DNA from: Microthrixaceae bacterium
GTDB taxonomy: Bacteria > Actinomycetota > Acidimicrobiia > Acidimicrobiales > Microtrichaceae
Length of the DNA: 32,276 bases
NCBI GenBank assembly: GCA_020845705.1
Contig: JADLFH010000076.1
Span: forward strand, 1 to 32,276
Direction of reading: 5' to 3'
Positions within the stretch are counted from its first letter, which is position 1. Each line of letters starts with the position of its first letter. The translations under genes were made by a program, and so were the position numbers. The notes under the pieces are model-generated. The model made no database searches. It was given only the letters and a program-made list of their open reading frames with translations, and was not told the DNA's origin. This document shows, piece after piece, positions 14,854 through 22,569 of this stretch.

Positions 14854-15594
14854 TCAGCCGGTGGTAATTCCGTAGTCGGCGGAGATGATCGACCCATGCA
14901 TCGCCGACGCCTCGTCGGAGGCAACGAAGGCGATGACCGCTGCCAACTCATCGGGGCTGGACATCTCACGGAAGCCCGCATAGCGACCCAGCAGATCCCA
15001 ATCGAGGTCCTCGGGGAACTCCACGGTGGCCGTCATCGGGGTGGTGACACCGCCGGGGGCCACGCAGTTGATGCGGACGCTGCTTCGCACGAACTCCATT
15101 GCCAGCGTTCGTGTGAGCTGGATCACCGCGCCCTTCGAAGCGGAGTAGGTGGTTTGGTACGCGCAGCCCATCAGCCCGGAGCTGGAGCCCACGTTCACCA
15201 TCGAGCCGCCGACTTCGATGAGATATGGCATGGCAGCCTGTGCCATCCAGATGATGCCGCCCACGTTCACACCCATGATCAGGCGGAACTCGTCCTCGGT
15301 CACATCTGCGAGGTGGTTGGTTCGCAGGACGCCGGCCACGTTGCACAGGACGTGCACGCCGCCGTGGCGGTCGACACAGGTGGAGATGGCAGCGTGGGCG
15401 GCGGCACGTTCGGTGATGTCGACGACCAGATGAGAGCCCTTGTCGATCCCCTCGAACGTCTCGGCCAATCCGGCCTCGTTCAGATCGATGCCGAACACCG
15501 TGGCGCCCTCGCCGGCGAGCCTCCGTGCCGTCGCCCGTCCCACACCCGAGGCAGCGCCCGTGACGACCGCGACCTTGTCCTCGAATCGACGCAT
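14854..15594 (-). CDS. Short-chain dehydrogenase/reductase
   Basis: 246 residues, a full classical SDR: nucleotide loop TGAASGVG (12-19), acidic residue at the end of the second strand (GIDLNE, favouring NAD over NADP), NVAG (85-88), Asn110, Ser around 138, Tyr150 and Lys154 in YSASK, and a C-terminal DYGITTG. The substrate is an alcohol or ketone; a hydroxysteroid is suggested only by its promoter, which carries the same operator as ipdA, echA20 and the Ltp gene. GGAGGG lies 8 nt before the ATG at 15594, so the start is clear. A TACGGT box lies at 15651-15646. Confidence 0.88.
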   Translation of the reverse strand: MRRFEDKVAVVTGAASGVGRATARRLAGEGATVFGIDLNEAGLAETFEGIDKGSHLVVDITERAAAHAAISTCVDRHGGVHVLCNVAGVLRTNHLADVTEDEFRLIMGVNVGGIIWMAQAAMPYLIEVGGSMVNVGSSSGLMGCAYQTTYSASKGAVIQLTRTLAMEFVRSSVRINCVAPGGVTTPMTATVEFPEDLDWDLLGRYAGFREMSSPDELAAVIAFVASDEASAMHGSIISADYGITTG

Positions 15595-15627
15595 CCTGTT
15601 TCCCTCCGTTCACTGACCGACAGATCT

Positions 15628-15644
15628 CCTGACGGGCCGTCAGG
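15628..15644. promoter_or_regulatory. Palindromic operator upstream of the SDR gene
   Basis: CCTGACGG-G-CCGTCAGG has perfect 8-bp arms. A minus-strand TACGGT -10 box (15651-15646) ends 1 bp away, so the site covers the transcription start. This is the same arrangement as at 57-83, about 15 kb away. Confidence 0.75.
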
Positions 15645-15695
15645 TACCGTAATCACCGCGGATCCGCGCCCGCATGTTGCACACGTCACTGGCGG

Positions 15696-15701
15696 TACTC
15701 T
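15696..15701 (+). promoter_or_regulatory. -10 box of the gene at 15710 (leaderless)
   Basis: TACTCT fits TANNNT and ends 8 nt before the ATG at 15710 (5 nt before the in-frame GTG at 15707). Confidence 0.45.
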
Positions 15702-15709
15702 CGCCGGTG

Positions 15710-16231
15710 ATGGCCGTCGCCGAGCGCATGTCCAGTTCCAATCCGCGTTGCAAGCGAACCTCGCGGACTGCGGCCGCTGGGCGCGTCCAGGCGATGTTCA
15801 CAGCGGTCGCGCTCGTGGTGATGGTGGTCGTCACCATCGATCGCGTGACGAACTCCGCGGCAATCTGGGACGGTGGGATCGGCCTCTACCTGCCGGCGCT
15901 CACTGTCGGGCTCGGCTGGTTGGCCGCGATGAGCGTCACCGTGTGGATGGCACCCTTGCGCAGCACGGCCACCTCGCTGCTGGTCATGGCCGTTGCGCTC
16001 AACTGCGTAGGTCTAACCGAGAGACTCGCCGACACCGGGGGCCTGGTGATGGAGGTTCGCCTCTCGGCGGTCTGCGCGTTGGGCATCTGGCTGATGTGGG
16101 CGACATGGTCCTCGATCCTTGCGAGGATCGAGGCCGACCGGGTCGCGTGGATCCTCGGCGCCACAGCCTTCGCGTTGCTCATAGCCGTGTTCTTCGTCGT
16201 TCCTCCGCTCCGCGGGCTGTGGGTCGACTGA
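15710..16231 (+). CDS. Integral membrane protein of unknown function
   Basis: 173 residues from ATG 15710. After a basic N-terminus there are about five hydrophobic stretches, including VQAMFTAVALVVMVVVTI, GIGLYLPALTVGLGWLAAM, STATSLLVMAVALNCVGL, AVCALGIWLMWATWSSILA and VAWILGATAFALLIAVFFV. The last is followed by a short tail. I recognise no family motif and no charged residues that would suggest a transporter. The gene is followed 24 bp later by the gene for a large exported protein, so the two are probably cotranscribed. A start at ATG 15794, directly before the first membrane segment, cannot be ruled out. Confidence 0.6.
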   Translation: MAVAERMSSSNPRCKRTSRTAAAGRVQAMFTAVALVVMVVVTIDRVTNSAAIWDGGIGLYLPALTVGLGWLAAMSVTVWMAPLRSTATSLLVMAVALNCVGLTERLADTGGLVMEVRLSAVCALGIWLMWATWSSILARIEADRVAWILGATAFALLIAVFFVVPPLRGLWVD

Positions 16232-16255
16232 CCCGACAGCCCTCACGGAGCGACG

Positions 16256-17602
16256 ATGCAGATCCGCACCCATCGGGCGACGCTCATAGCCGTCGGTGCC
16301 GCACTACTCGTCGTGGCCGCAGCCGTGATCGTCACCTCCCTCAACGAGGCTCCGGCTCCCCTACCTCCCGGACCCACCGTGGCACCGGCGGCGCCGGCGC
16401 CGTGCGCTCTACCCGCCCCCACGACCCCCCGGGTGTGGGAGGTTCCTGCGGCCGAGATCCCTACCTCGCCAAGCAGCGACAAGTGGGCTGAACGCATCTG
16501 GCGGTATGCGGACGACAACGAGACGTTCAGTCCTTCGATCGAGACGGGCGTCGATGAGACACCGGGCAACGACTACTCGATCCCCCTCTACTGCGCGGAT
16601 CAGGCAACGACCATCGCCCGCGTCTTCGAGCGGCCCTCTTGGCCCGGCACCTTCGAGTCTGGGACGACCATTCCGTGGAACCCGAACTGGCGCCCCTCCG
16701 ACGGCCGCGATGGCTTCATGGTCATCGTCGACCCGACCACCGGCAAGGAGTGGGACATCTGGGCGCTGTCGACCCCACAGTTCCACCCGGCCGACTATCT
16801 GCCCCAGTTCAGGTGCGCGCTCGACCTGAAGAACCAACTCGACGGCTTCAACTCCGACGAGTCGTTGTGCGCTGCCGCGCTGATGGTCGTCAGCAACCCC
16901 AGCGGCGATGCAGTCGACGTTCGCACCTACAGAGGCAACTACCCGCCGGCCAACGGCGTCGGACTTCAGAACACCGCCGGGCTCACAACACCGAACGAAG
17001 TTGCCGCGGGCCGCATACCCCACGCTCTCAAGTTCGCCGTGGGCGGCCAGGCGTCGATGTCCGGTCCGCCCTGCCCTGCCGACGTGACCTCACCCGATGA
17101 CGCCCGGATAGGCACGGTTTGCGGCGTGTCGGTGGCACCGGCCGCCAAGCTCGAGTCAGCAAGCACCACCGCCGCAGCAACCCCCTGCGAGGTGAGGTCC
17201 CGCAAGTCGGCCTGCCTAGGGGGCATGACTCCCGACGGAACCCGCTGGGTCGTCGATGTGACCGACGCCGAGATCGACGCGTGGCTCGACGAACGCGGAT
17301 ACGCCGGCCGACTGCGCGAGACCGCCCGGGTGTTCGCAGTCGCGTTGCGCGACTTCGGCTCCATCCAGAGCGACACCACGGGGGGCCCTGCCAACTGGCA
17401 GGTCGCCGGTGGCGCAGACGCCGAAACCGCCCGGGCATGGCGCAAGTTGGGCGTCACCCAGAAGGTCGGCGACACACTCCTCGACGGTCTCATCACCCGA
17501 GAGCGCATCCGCGTATTGGCGCCTCCCACGAACCATTGCGCCGAAGGCGGCGACTCACAGCTCGCGTGCTGGGCGAACGACATCACCTACCCCGGCCAGT
17601 AG
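16256..17602 (+). CDS. Large exported protein of unknown function
   Basis: 448 residues. The N-terminus is basic with one strong hydrophobic segment (LIAVGAALLVVAAAVIVTSL), then a Pro/Ala-rich stretch, so it is a signal anchor or signal peptide with the bulk outside. The mature part is rich in Trp, Asp, Gly and Pro and contains about ten cysteines, in line with an oxidised, secreted fold. VIVDPTTGKEWDIWALSTP and GLTTPNEVAAGRIPHALKFAV look like a beta-rich domain, and the order resembles some carbohydrate-binding or lyase-like exported proteins, but I cannot name a family. GGAG lies 6 nt before the ATG. It may act with the membrane protein encoded just upstream. Confidence 0.65.
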   Translation: MQIRTHRATLIAVGAALLVVAAAVIVTSLNEAPAPLPPGPTVAPAAPAPCALPAPTTPRVWEVPAAEIPTSPSSDKWAERIWRYADDNETFSPSIETGVDETPGNDYSIPLYCADQATTIARVFERPSWPGTFESGTTIPWNPNWRPSDGRDGFMVIVDPTTGKEWDIWALSTPQFHPADYLPQFRCALDLKNQLDGFNSDESLCAAALMVVSNPSGDAVDVRTYRGNYPPANGVGLQNTAGLTTPNEVAAGRIPHALKFAVGGQASMSGPPCPADVTSPDDARIGTVCGVSVAPAAKLESASTTAAATPCEVRSRKSACLGGMTPDGTRWVVDVTDAEIDAWLDERGYAGRLRETARVFAVALRDFGSIQSDTTGGPANWQVAGGADAETARAWRKLGVTQKVGDTLLDGLITRERIRVLAPPTNHCAEGGDSQLACWANDITYPGQ

Positions 17603-17628
17603 GTCTGAGACGCCCTCGGACTCCCGGT

Positions 17629-18291
17629 TCAACCGCTCGTCTCGTGGAGGAACTCCAACGTTCGATTCCACGCCGCCGCGGCGGCCTCTTCGACATGGGC
17701 GTCGCGGTCCTCCTCCGCGAACCAGTGCGAGGTGCCGCCATGGCGGACTATGTCGACCTCCTTGCCCACCAGCCTGAGCTGGGCTTCGAAGAAGGCCAGC
17801 TCGTCCTCCGAAACGAAGTCGTCCACCTCGGCGAAGTGTCCGAGGACCGGCGCTCGGAGGTCCGTGAAGTCGATGTCCTGGGTGCCGTAGTACACGACAA
17901 CCGAGCGAACCGACTCGGGCTGGCGCGTAGCCAACCAGAGCGCCCACGACGCACCCATGGAGTATCCGACCACCGAGATCGGGCCGTCGGGATCCGTGGT
18001 TTGGGACCGCAGCGCCACCACACCGGAAAGCACCAGTGCCGCAGTCTCGTTCGGATCCGTCTCGGCCAGCTCTACTTCCGCCTCCGCTGCGGTCTCGGGC
18101 CGGCGCCCACCCATCAGGTCCGGAGCGACCACGACGAATCCCTCATCCGCGAGCCGATCGCACAAACTCTTGAAGAACGGCGTCAGCCCCCACCACGCGT
18201 GCAACAGCAGCACACCCGGGCCCGAACCCGACTCCGGTCGTACCAGATACGCCTGTCCCGCGGTCTGAGGAGTGTCGGCTTCGCCACGCAT
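17629..18291 (-). CDS. Dienelactone hydrolase family protein
   Basis: 220 residues with an alpha/beta-hydrolase fold: VLLLHAWWGL (oxyanion region), VVAPDLMGG, nucleophile elbow GYSMG with Ser111, an Asp in FAEVDDFV, and a His in GGTSHWFAEE. True dienelactone hydrolases use Cys in the elbow (GxCxG); the Ser here points to a general esterase-like relative. It has no signal peptide. It converges on the exported-protein gene with 26 bp between stops and is divergent from the sulfotransferase-like gene. Confidence 0.8.
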   Translation of the reverse strand: MRGEADTPQTAGQAYLVRPESGSGPGVLLLHAWWGLTPFFKSLCDRLADEGFVVVAPDLMGGRRPETAAEAEVELAETDPNETAALVLSGVVALRSQTTDPDGPISVVGYSMGASWALWLATRQPESVRSVVVYYGTQDIDFTDLRAPVLGHFAEVDDFVSEDELAFFEAQLRLVGKEVDIVRHGGTSHWFAEEDRDAHVEEAAAAAWNRTLEFLHETSG

Positions 18292-18313
18292 GAACCCCAG
18301 CCTGCCACCCCGA

Positions 18314-18319
18314 TAGCTT
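18314..18319 (+). promoter_or_regulatory. -10 box of the gene at 18328 (leaderless)
   Basis: TAGCTT fits TANNNT and ends 8 nt before the GTG at 18328; no ribosome-binding site is seen. Confidence 0.45.
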
Positions 18320-18327
18320 CCTTCTCG

Positions 18328-19179
18328 GTGTCAGGCAGGTCGTTGTCCGCGGGACTTGGTCGTTGGACGGCTTCGCTCGAGTCCCCCGCGCTCGTCGTCG
18401 CTGCAACGAAGCGCACCCAAACCGACATCGAGATCGGCACCGTGTCCGAACCGCTGGAGCTGTTGTGCCGATCACTCGACCGACAGGCGGATCTACCGGC
18501 CCTCCCGCGTCGGGCGGCAAGGCGGAGGATCGTCGATGCCTTGGTCAGACGCGCCTGTTTGCTGGCCGGCGCTCCACCACCCCCGGCCGCTGAGCCGCTC
18601 GTGGTCGTCGGCGCACCCGGCTCTCCCAGGGCCGCCCGACTCAGAGGTGCCCTGTTGGAGGCCACGCCGAGTCTCACGCGGCTCGGCCCACCCACCGATC
18701 CCGACTCACTGGAACCACTGATCGCAGCGCCGCTGTTCGAGCTGGATTGGCATGTGCCCGCCTACGCCGAGTGGCTCCTCACCGCCGATCTCCGGCCTAC
18801 CTACCGTGACCTGCTGCGAGTCTCCAGCCGGATCGCCGGCACCGAAACCCGGGCTCTACTCGGCGAATCGATGCACCTCGAGCAACTCAGCGCGCTCCGG
18901 GCCGAGATGCCCGGAGCCATGGTGGTCCGAGTGGTGGACGACCCGGATGTCGAGGACCGTTCCGCCGTCGCTGCTGCGATCGCTGCCCGAGAGTCGGCCA
19001 CCGGCCGCGCCGATGCGACCGCGATCAGCCGCTACTGGACTTGGCGCATGAAGGAATGGCGGGCCCGAAGCTCCGATGTCGAGGTGGAGTTGACAATCCC
19101 CGCGAAGCGCATCGAGCACGACATCGTGGGCGCCGTCGCCGACGTGTCGGCCGCGGCAGGTCTCTGCAAAGCTGACTGA
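18328..19179 (+). CDS. Sulfotransferase-like protein with degenerate PAPS motifs
   Basis: About 283 residues from GTG 18328; TTG 18343 and GTG 18442 are other starts in a frame that stays open upstream. The order of blocks follows actinobacterial Stf-type sulfotransferases. PLVVVGAPGSPRAARLRGAL replaces the PAPS loop (usually RSGTT). LFELDWHVPAYAEWLL matches the family's HVPSY-x-x-WL segment. GESMHLEQLSAL replaces KSPxHLxxLDAL, and SRYWTWRMKEW matches the C-terminal helix. The phosphosulfate-contacting Arg/Ser/Thr and Lys residues are gone, so sulfate transfer is doubtful. It is followed 29 bp later by a methyltransferase, probably in the same transcript. Confidence 0.55.
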   Translation: MSGRSLSAGLGRWTASLESPALVVAATKRTQTDIEIGTVSEPLELLCRSLDRQADLPALPRRAARRRIVDALVRRACLLAGAPPPPAAEPLVVVGAPGSPRAARLRGALLEATPSLTRLGPPTDPDSLEPLIAAPLFELDWHVPAYAEWLLTADLRPTYRDLLRVSSRIAGTETRALLGESMHLEQLSALRAEMPGAMVVRVVDDPDVEDRSAVAAAIAARESATGRADATAISRYWTWRMKEWRARSSDVEVELTIPAKRIEHDIVGAVADVSAAAGLCKAD

Positions 19180-19208
19180 CCGGATTTCGGTCGAAAGGGA
19201 AAGAGTCG

Positions 19209-19979
19209 ATGTCGGTCGGCACCAAGGCAGTCGGAGCGGCACGACGTGTCGAGCAACGGATCGCGCGGTACGCCTGGTACCGCCCGCACTTCACGTGCCC
19301 CTTCTGCGGCTATTCGGGTCCGTTCGCCAGCGACATCGCGCTCACCGGCCGCCGACCCAACGCGCAGTGCCCCCAGTGCTGGTGTTCGGAACGCCACCGG
19401 ACCCAGGCCCAGGTGATGGACCGACTAGCGGAGCGCCACGACTTCTCGACCCTGTCGATCCTCCATCTGTCTCCCGAGCAGTTCCTCGCCGATCGTTTCA
19501 GGAAGGAGTTCGGCACCTACACCTCGGCCAACTACGACCCCCGGCCCGACATCGACATGCAGATCGATCTCACGAGCTGTGACGAGATCCCCGACGACAG
19601 CTTCGACGTGGTGTTCGCGTCGCACGTGTTCGAACACATCCCCGACGACAAGGCCGCCGCCCGCAACGTGCAGCGGATCCTCAAGCCGAGCGGGTTTGCC
19701 GTCCTGCCCGTGCCGATCGTGTGTCGCTCGACGGTGGAGTTCCCGCGGGTCGTCGAGACCGAGTACGGACACGTCCGCGGACCCGGCCCCGACTACTTCG
19801 ACCGGTTCAGGGACCTCTTCGAAATCGAGCTCTTCACCTCCGAGGACCTGGACGATGCCAACCAGGTCTGGGTGTACGAGAACCGGACGCGCTACCCCAC
19901 GAAGTGGGCGCCCTACCGCACTCCCTCGGCCGGCAAGCGCCACATGGACATGGTGCCGGTCCTCACACCCCGGAGCTGA
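19209..19979 (+). CDS. SAM-dependent methyltransferase with N-terminal zinc ribbon
   Basis: 256 residues. The N-terminus carries a zinc ribbon (CPFCG, then CPQCWCSERHR), a feature of methyltransferases seen in surface-glycan clusters. The class I fold follows: ILHLSPEQFLADRF at the SAM loop, ID-L near the second strand, and IPDDSFDVVFASHVFEHIPDD, the methyltransferase motif with the conserved His-x-x-Glu-His. A Pro-rich loop and C-terminal strands complete it. GGGAAAGAG lies upstream of the ATG. It belongs with the sulfotransferase-like gene. The substrate is not known. Confidence 0.8.
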   Translation: MSVGTKAVGAARRVEQRIARYAWYRPHFTCPFCGYSGPFASDIALTGRRPNAQCPQCWCSERHRTQAQVMDRLAERHDFSTLSILHLSPEQFLADRFRKEFGTYTSANYDPRPDIDMQIDLTSCDEIPDDSFDVVFASHVFEHIPDDKAAARNVQRILKPSGFAVLPVPIVCRSTVEFPRVVETEYGHVRGPGPDYFDRFRDLFEIELFTSEDLDDANQVWVYENRTRYPTKWAPYRTPSAGKRHMDMVPVLTPRS

Positions 19980-19993
19980 TCAACGCAACGTCA

Positions 19994-20012
19994 CCCACCC
20001 CTCCGGGGTGGG
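19994..20012. terminator. Strong hairpin between convergent genes
   Basis: CCCACCCC-TCC-GGGGTGGG has perfect 8-bp G/C-rich arms with a 3-nt loop. It lies between the methyltransferase stop (19979) and the SRPBCC stop (20023), and no T-run follows. It is the clearest terminator-like hairpin in the window. Confidence 0.6.
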
Positions 20013-20022
20013 ATCGAGAACT

Positions 20023-20484
20023 TCAGGACGCAGGACTCGCCGAGGCCCGCCGGGCCCCTTCCTTCACGACCCGGTTGGCCATGTCGCGCAACGCGAAGGC
20101 GAGCAGCGCCTTCGTTGCACGCGCCAGACCAGCCGGGGCCGAGTCGAAAGAGCCTTCCCAGCGGAGCTCGGTACCTCCATCAGGGGTCGACTCCAGCCAC
20201 ATGTCCGCCCGGTAGTCGCGCGCCGGAGGTCCGCTGAGGATCGTGTAAGCGAGATGCCGCGGGGGATCGAACTCGATCACCTTCTCCCGCGCACCCATAG
20301 GTCCCACGCCCAAGAAGCGCACCGCGCCGACACCGTCAGGATGCGGGACCCCTTCGGTTTCGAGTCGTGACGTGGACATCATCGTCCAACCGGAATACCC
20401 CCGGTGGTCGGAGATGATCTCCCAAACCGTCTCGATCGGGGCGGGAACCTGGCGTGTGAGTTCGATGCGATAGGGGCCGGTCAC
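20023..20484 (-). CDS. SRPBCC family protein (polyketide cyclase/START-like)
   Basis: 153 residues with the SRPBCC pattern: the starting strand IELTRQVPAPIETVWEIISDHRGYSGWT, a Gly-rich turn (GVGAVRFLG), EKVIEFDPPRHLAYTILSG, and a final long helix. The fold binds hydrophobic ligands in a cavity. The function is not predictable. The GTG start lies 12 bp after the MFS transporter stop, so it is the third gene of the sodB-MFS-SRPBCC run. Confidence 0.75.
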   Translation of the reverse strand: MTGPYRIELTRQVPAPIETVWEIISDHRGYSGWTMMSTSRLETEGVPHPDGVGAVRFLGVGPMGAREKVIEFDPPRHLAYTILSGPPARDYRADMWLESTPDGGTELRWEGSFDSAPAGLARATKALLAFALRDMANRVVKEGARRASASPAS

Positions 20485-20496
20485 CGCAAGAGGTTG

Positions 20497-21849
20497 TCAG
20501 CTGAGGGCAGCGGTGTCGACCGAGCCCGACATCGATGCCGGCACCCGAGCGGCCAAAGAGGCCCCTACCACAGCGAGTAACAACGAACCGACGTACACGG
20601 CCACCACGCCGTCGTCAACCCCCAGGTTCCACCGCGTCGCCGTCGAGACGACCGCCCCACCGATGCCTGTGCCGATCGCGACACCGAATGCGTCGCTGAG
20701 CTGGAGCGCAGATGTGGCAAAGCCCTCCCGACCGGGCTCCGCTCTGGCGAGGGTCACCACGCTCAGGGGCGAGTACGCGAGGCCGATCCCGGCTCCGCCG
20801 AGAGCCCACGCCACAACTGCCAGCCACGTGGGGGCCGGAGTCAGGGCGACCACGATCAGCAGCGCTATTCCGGCAGCTACCACCAACAGACCCGCGCGGA
20901 GTAGGGAGCGGGGACCGACGCGGTCGATCACGCGGGCCTGGGTCCAAGAGCCCACCGACCAGAGGAAGGCCGACGAGGCCAGGACGACCCCTGAGTAATG
21001 GGGTCCTGTTCCACGTACGCGCTCCATGGTCAGCGGCACCAGAGCATCCGCGGCGAAGAACACGCAGGTGAGCACCCCCCGAGACGCGATCGTCGCCGGA
21101 AGCCCCATGCCGAACCTCAAGGTTCCCGCCGGGGTGAGCCGGCTGAAGGCGACGGCGGTGACGACCAGCCCGGACCCGACTAGGAGCAGCACGAGGATCG
21201 GCCGGTGCTGCTGGAACCCGGCGATCAGAGCCGTGGCCCCGGCCACAACCACCAGTGTTGCCCCGAGCCTGCCCGCCACGGGTCCCACATGCTCGGTCGG
21301 CGGGCCGAGCGCGGCGACCGAGCGGACGGAGAGACCGCCGGCGACGGTCGTAACAGGGATCAACCCCCAGAACACCCAGCGCCATCCGACGTTCGCTATG
21401 ACGAACGACGCCGCCGCGGGACCCACGACCGAGGGAACGATCCACGCCATGGACATCAGGGCGAAGACACGGGGCCTCACCTCCTCCGCGAAGCCCCGCC
21501 CCACGCATACGTACGCGACCGCCGGGATGATCCCTGCGCCGAAGCCCTGGAGTGCCCGGCCGGCCACAAGCATCGGCATCGACTGGGCCCATCCGGCCGC
21601 GAGCAAGCCCGCGGAGAACGACGCAATCCCTACGAGGAGTGGGCCGGCGGGGTTCCACCGGTCGGCCCACTGTCCGGCCAAGGGGATGGCGAGGATCTGA
21701 GCGAGCCAGAACGCGGCGAACACCCAGCCGTACCAGGCCATGCCGCGTAGCTCTTCCTCCACATTCGGCAACACGACGGCCACCGACATCGCCTCCATTG
21801 CGACGACGGTGACGAGGAAGAGCAGCGCCGCCGTGAGGCGACGGTTCAT
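20497..21849 (-). CDS. MFS transporter
   Basis: 450 residues with about 12 membrane segments. Motif A appears after the second helix as GQWADRWNPAGPLL, and the helices from about 10 to 430 are Ala/Val/Leu-rich with few charges. The N-terminus AALLFLVTVVAMEAMSVAVVLPNV resembles drug-efflux members of the DHA type. Substrate unknown, direction probably export. It starts 7 bp after the sodB stop on the same strand and is likely cotranscribed. Confidence 0.85.
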   Translation of the reverse strand: MNRRLTAALLFLVTVVAMEAMSVAVVLPNVEEELRGMAWYGWVFAAFWLAQILAIPLAGQWADRWNPAGPLLVGIASFSAGLLAAGWAQSMPMLVAGRALQGFGAGIIPAVAYVCVGRGFAEEVRPRVFALMSMAWIVPSVVGPAAASFVIANVGWRWVFWGLIPVTTVAGGLSVRSVAALGPPTEHVGPVAGRLGATLVVVAGATALIAGFQQHRPILVLLLVGSGLVVTAVAFSRLTPAGTLRFGMGLPATIASRGVLTCVFFAADALVPLTMERVRGTGPHYSGVVLASSAFLWSVGSWTQARVIDRVGPRSLLRAGLLVVAAGIALLIVVALTPAPTWLAVVAWALGGAGIGLAYSPLSVVTLARAEPGREGFATSALQLSDAFGVAIGTGIGGAVVSTATRWNLGVDDGVVAVYVGSLLLAVVGASLAARVPASMSGSVDTAALS

Positions 21850-21856
21850 GGGTGGA

Positions 21857-22441
21857 CTAGCCGGCGAGGTTCGCCGCGACGAAGTCCCAGTTGATGAGGT
21901 TGTCGAGGAAGTTGGCGATGTGGTTGGGGCGCGCGTTGCGGAAGTCGATGTAGTACGCGTGCTCCCACACGTCGAGGGTCACGAGGGCCTTCTGACCGGT
22001 GGTCATCGGCAGCTCCGCGTTGGGGGTCTTGACCACGGAGAGCTTTCCGCCGTCTTCCACCAGCCACGCCCAGCCCGAGCCAAACTGGGTGGCAGCGGCA
22101 TCGGCGAAGGCCGACTTGAAGCCGTCGAGCGACCCGAAATCACGGTCGATGCGCTCCGCCACCTCGCCCGAGGGCGCGCCGCCACCGGTGGGCGACATGG
22201 AACTCCAGAAGAAGGTGTGATTCCAGATCTGCGCGGCGTTGTTGAACTTGGGACCCTCGGAACCGAGGATGATCTCCTCGAGCGACTTGGCGTCGTCGGG
22301 CGTTCCCTCGATGGCCTTGTTCAGGTTGGCGACGTAGGCCGCGTGGTGCTTCCCGTGGTGGTACTCCAGCGTCTCCTGCGAGACACCCCTCGACGCCAGC
22401 GCGTCGATCGCGTAGGGCAGGGCGGGAAGTTCGAATGCCAT
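21857..22441 (-). CDS. sodB: Superoxide dismutase, iron type
   Basis: 194 residues, normal length. Metal ligands: His28 in EYHHGKHH, His75 in QIWNHTFFW, Asp157 and His161 in DVWEHAYYID. Gln71 before the WNH motif is the Fe-type pattern seen in E. coli SodB; the Mn type usually has Gly there and a Gln near residue 146. It detoxifies superoxide in the cytoplasm. The N-terminus FELPALPYAIDAL is typical. ATG at 22441 is preceded by AGAGG about 8 nt upstream. The 128 bp between this gene and phyH hold its promoter; I see no other gene there. Confidence 0.95.
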   Translation of the reverse strand: MAFELPALPYAIDALASRGVSQETLEYHHGKHHAAYVANLNKAIEGTPDDAKSLEEIILGSEGPKFNNAAQIWNHTFFWSSMSPTGGGAPSGEVAERIDRDFGSLDGFKSAFADAAATQFGSGWAWLVEDGGKLSVVKTPNAELPMTTGQKALVTLDVWEHAYYIDFRNARPNHIANFLDNLINWDFVAANLAG

Positions 22442-22569
22442 TGTGCGTACCTCTGTTCAACGTCGATTGGGATCAGTGTGAAACGGCGAGGACTCTAACG
22501 CCACGTCGGCTTCGACCATTCCCATCACTACACGAAATGCACGCCACGCCCGAGCCTCCGCTGCCCACA

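Noticed and set aside
13693..16491. A 932-codon open frame on the plus strand
   Set aside because: It runs antisense to the S1 and SDR genes, whose motifs are intact. Its translation is Arg/His/Gly-rich without domain pattern. It is a GC-driven shadow.
17119..19179. A 686-codon frame ending in the sulfotransferase-like gene
   Set aside because: Its first 400 codons overlap the exported-protein and hydrolase genes and are Arg-rich noise; only the part after about 18328 looks like protein.
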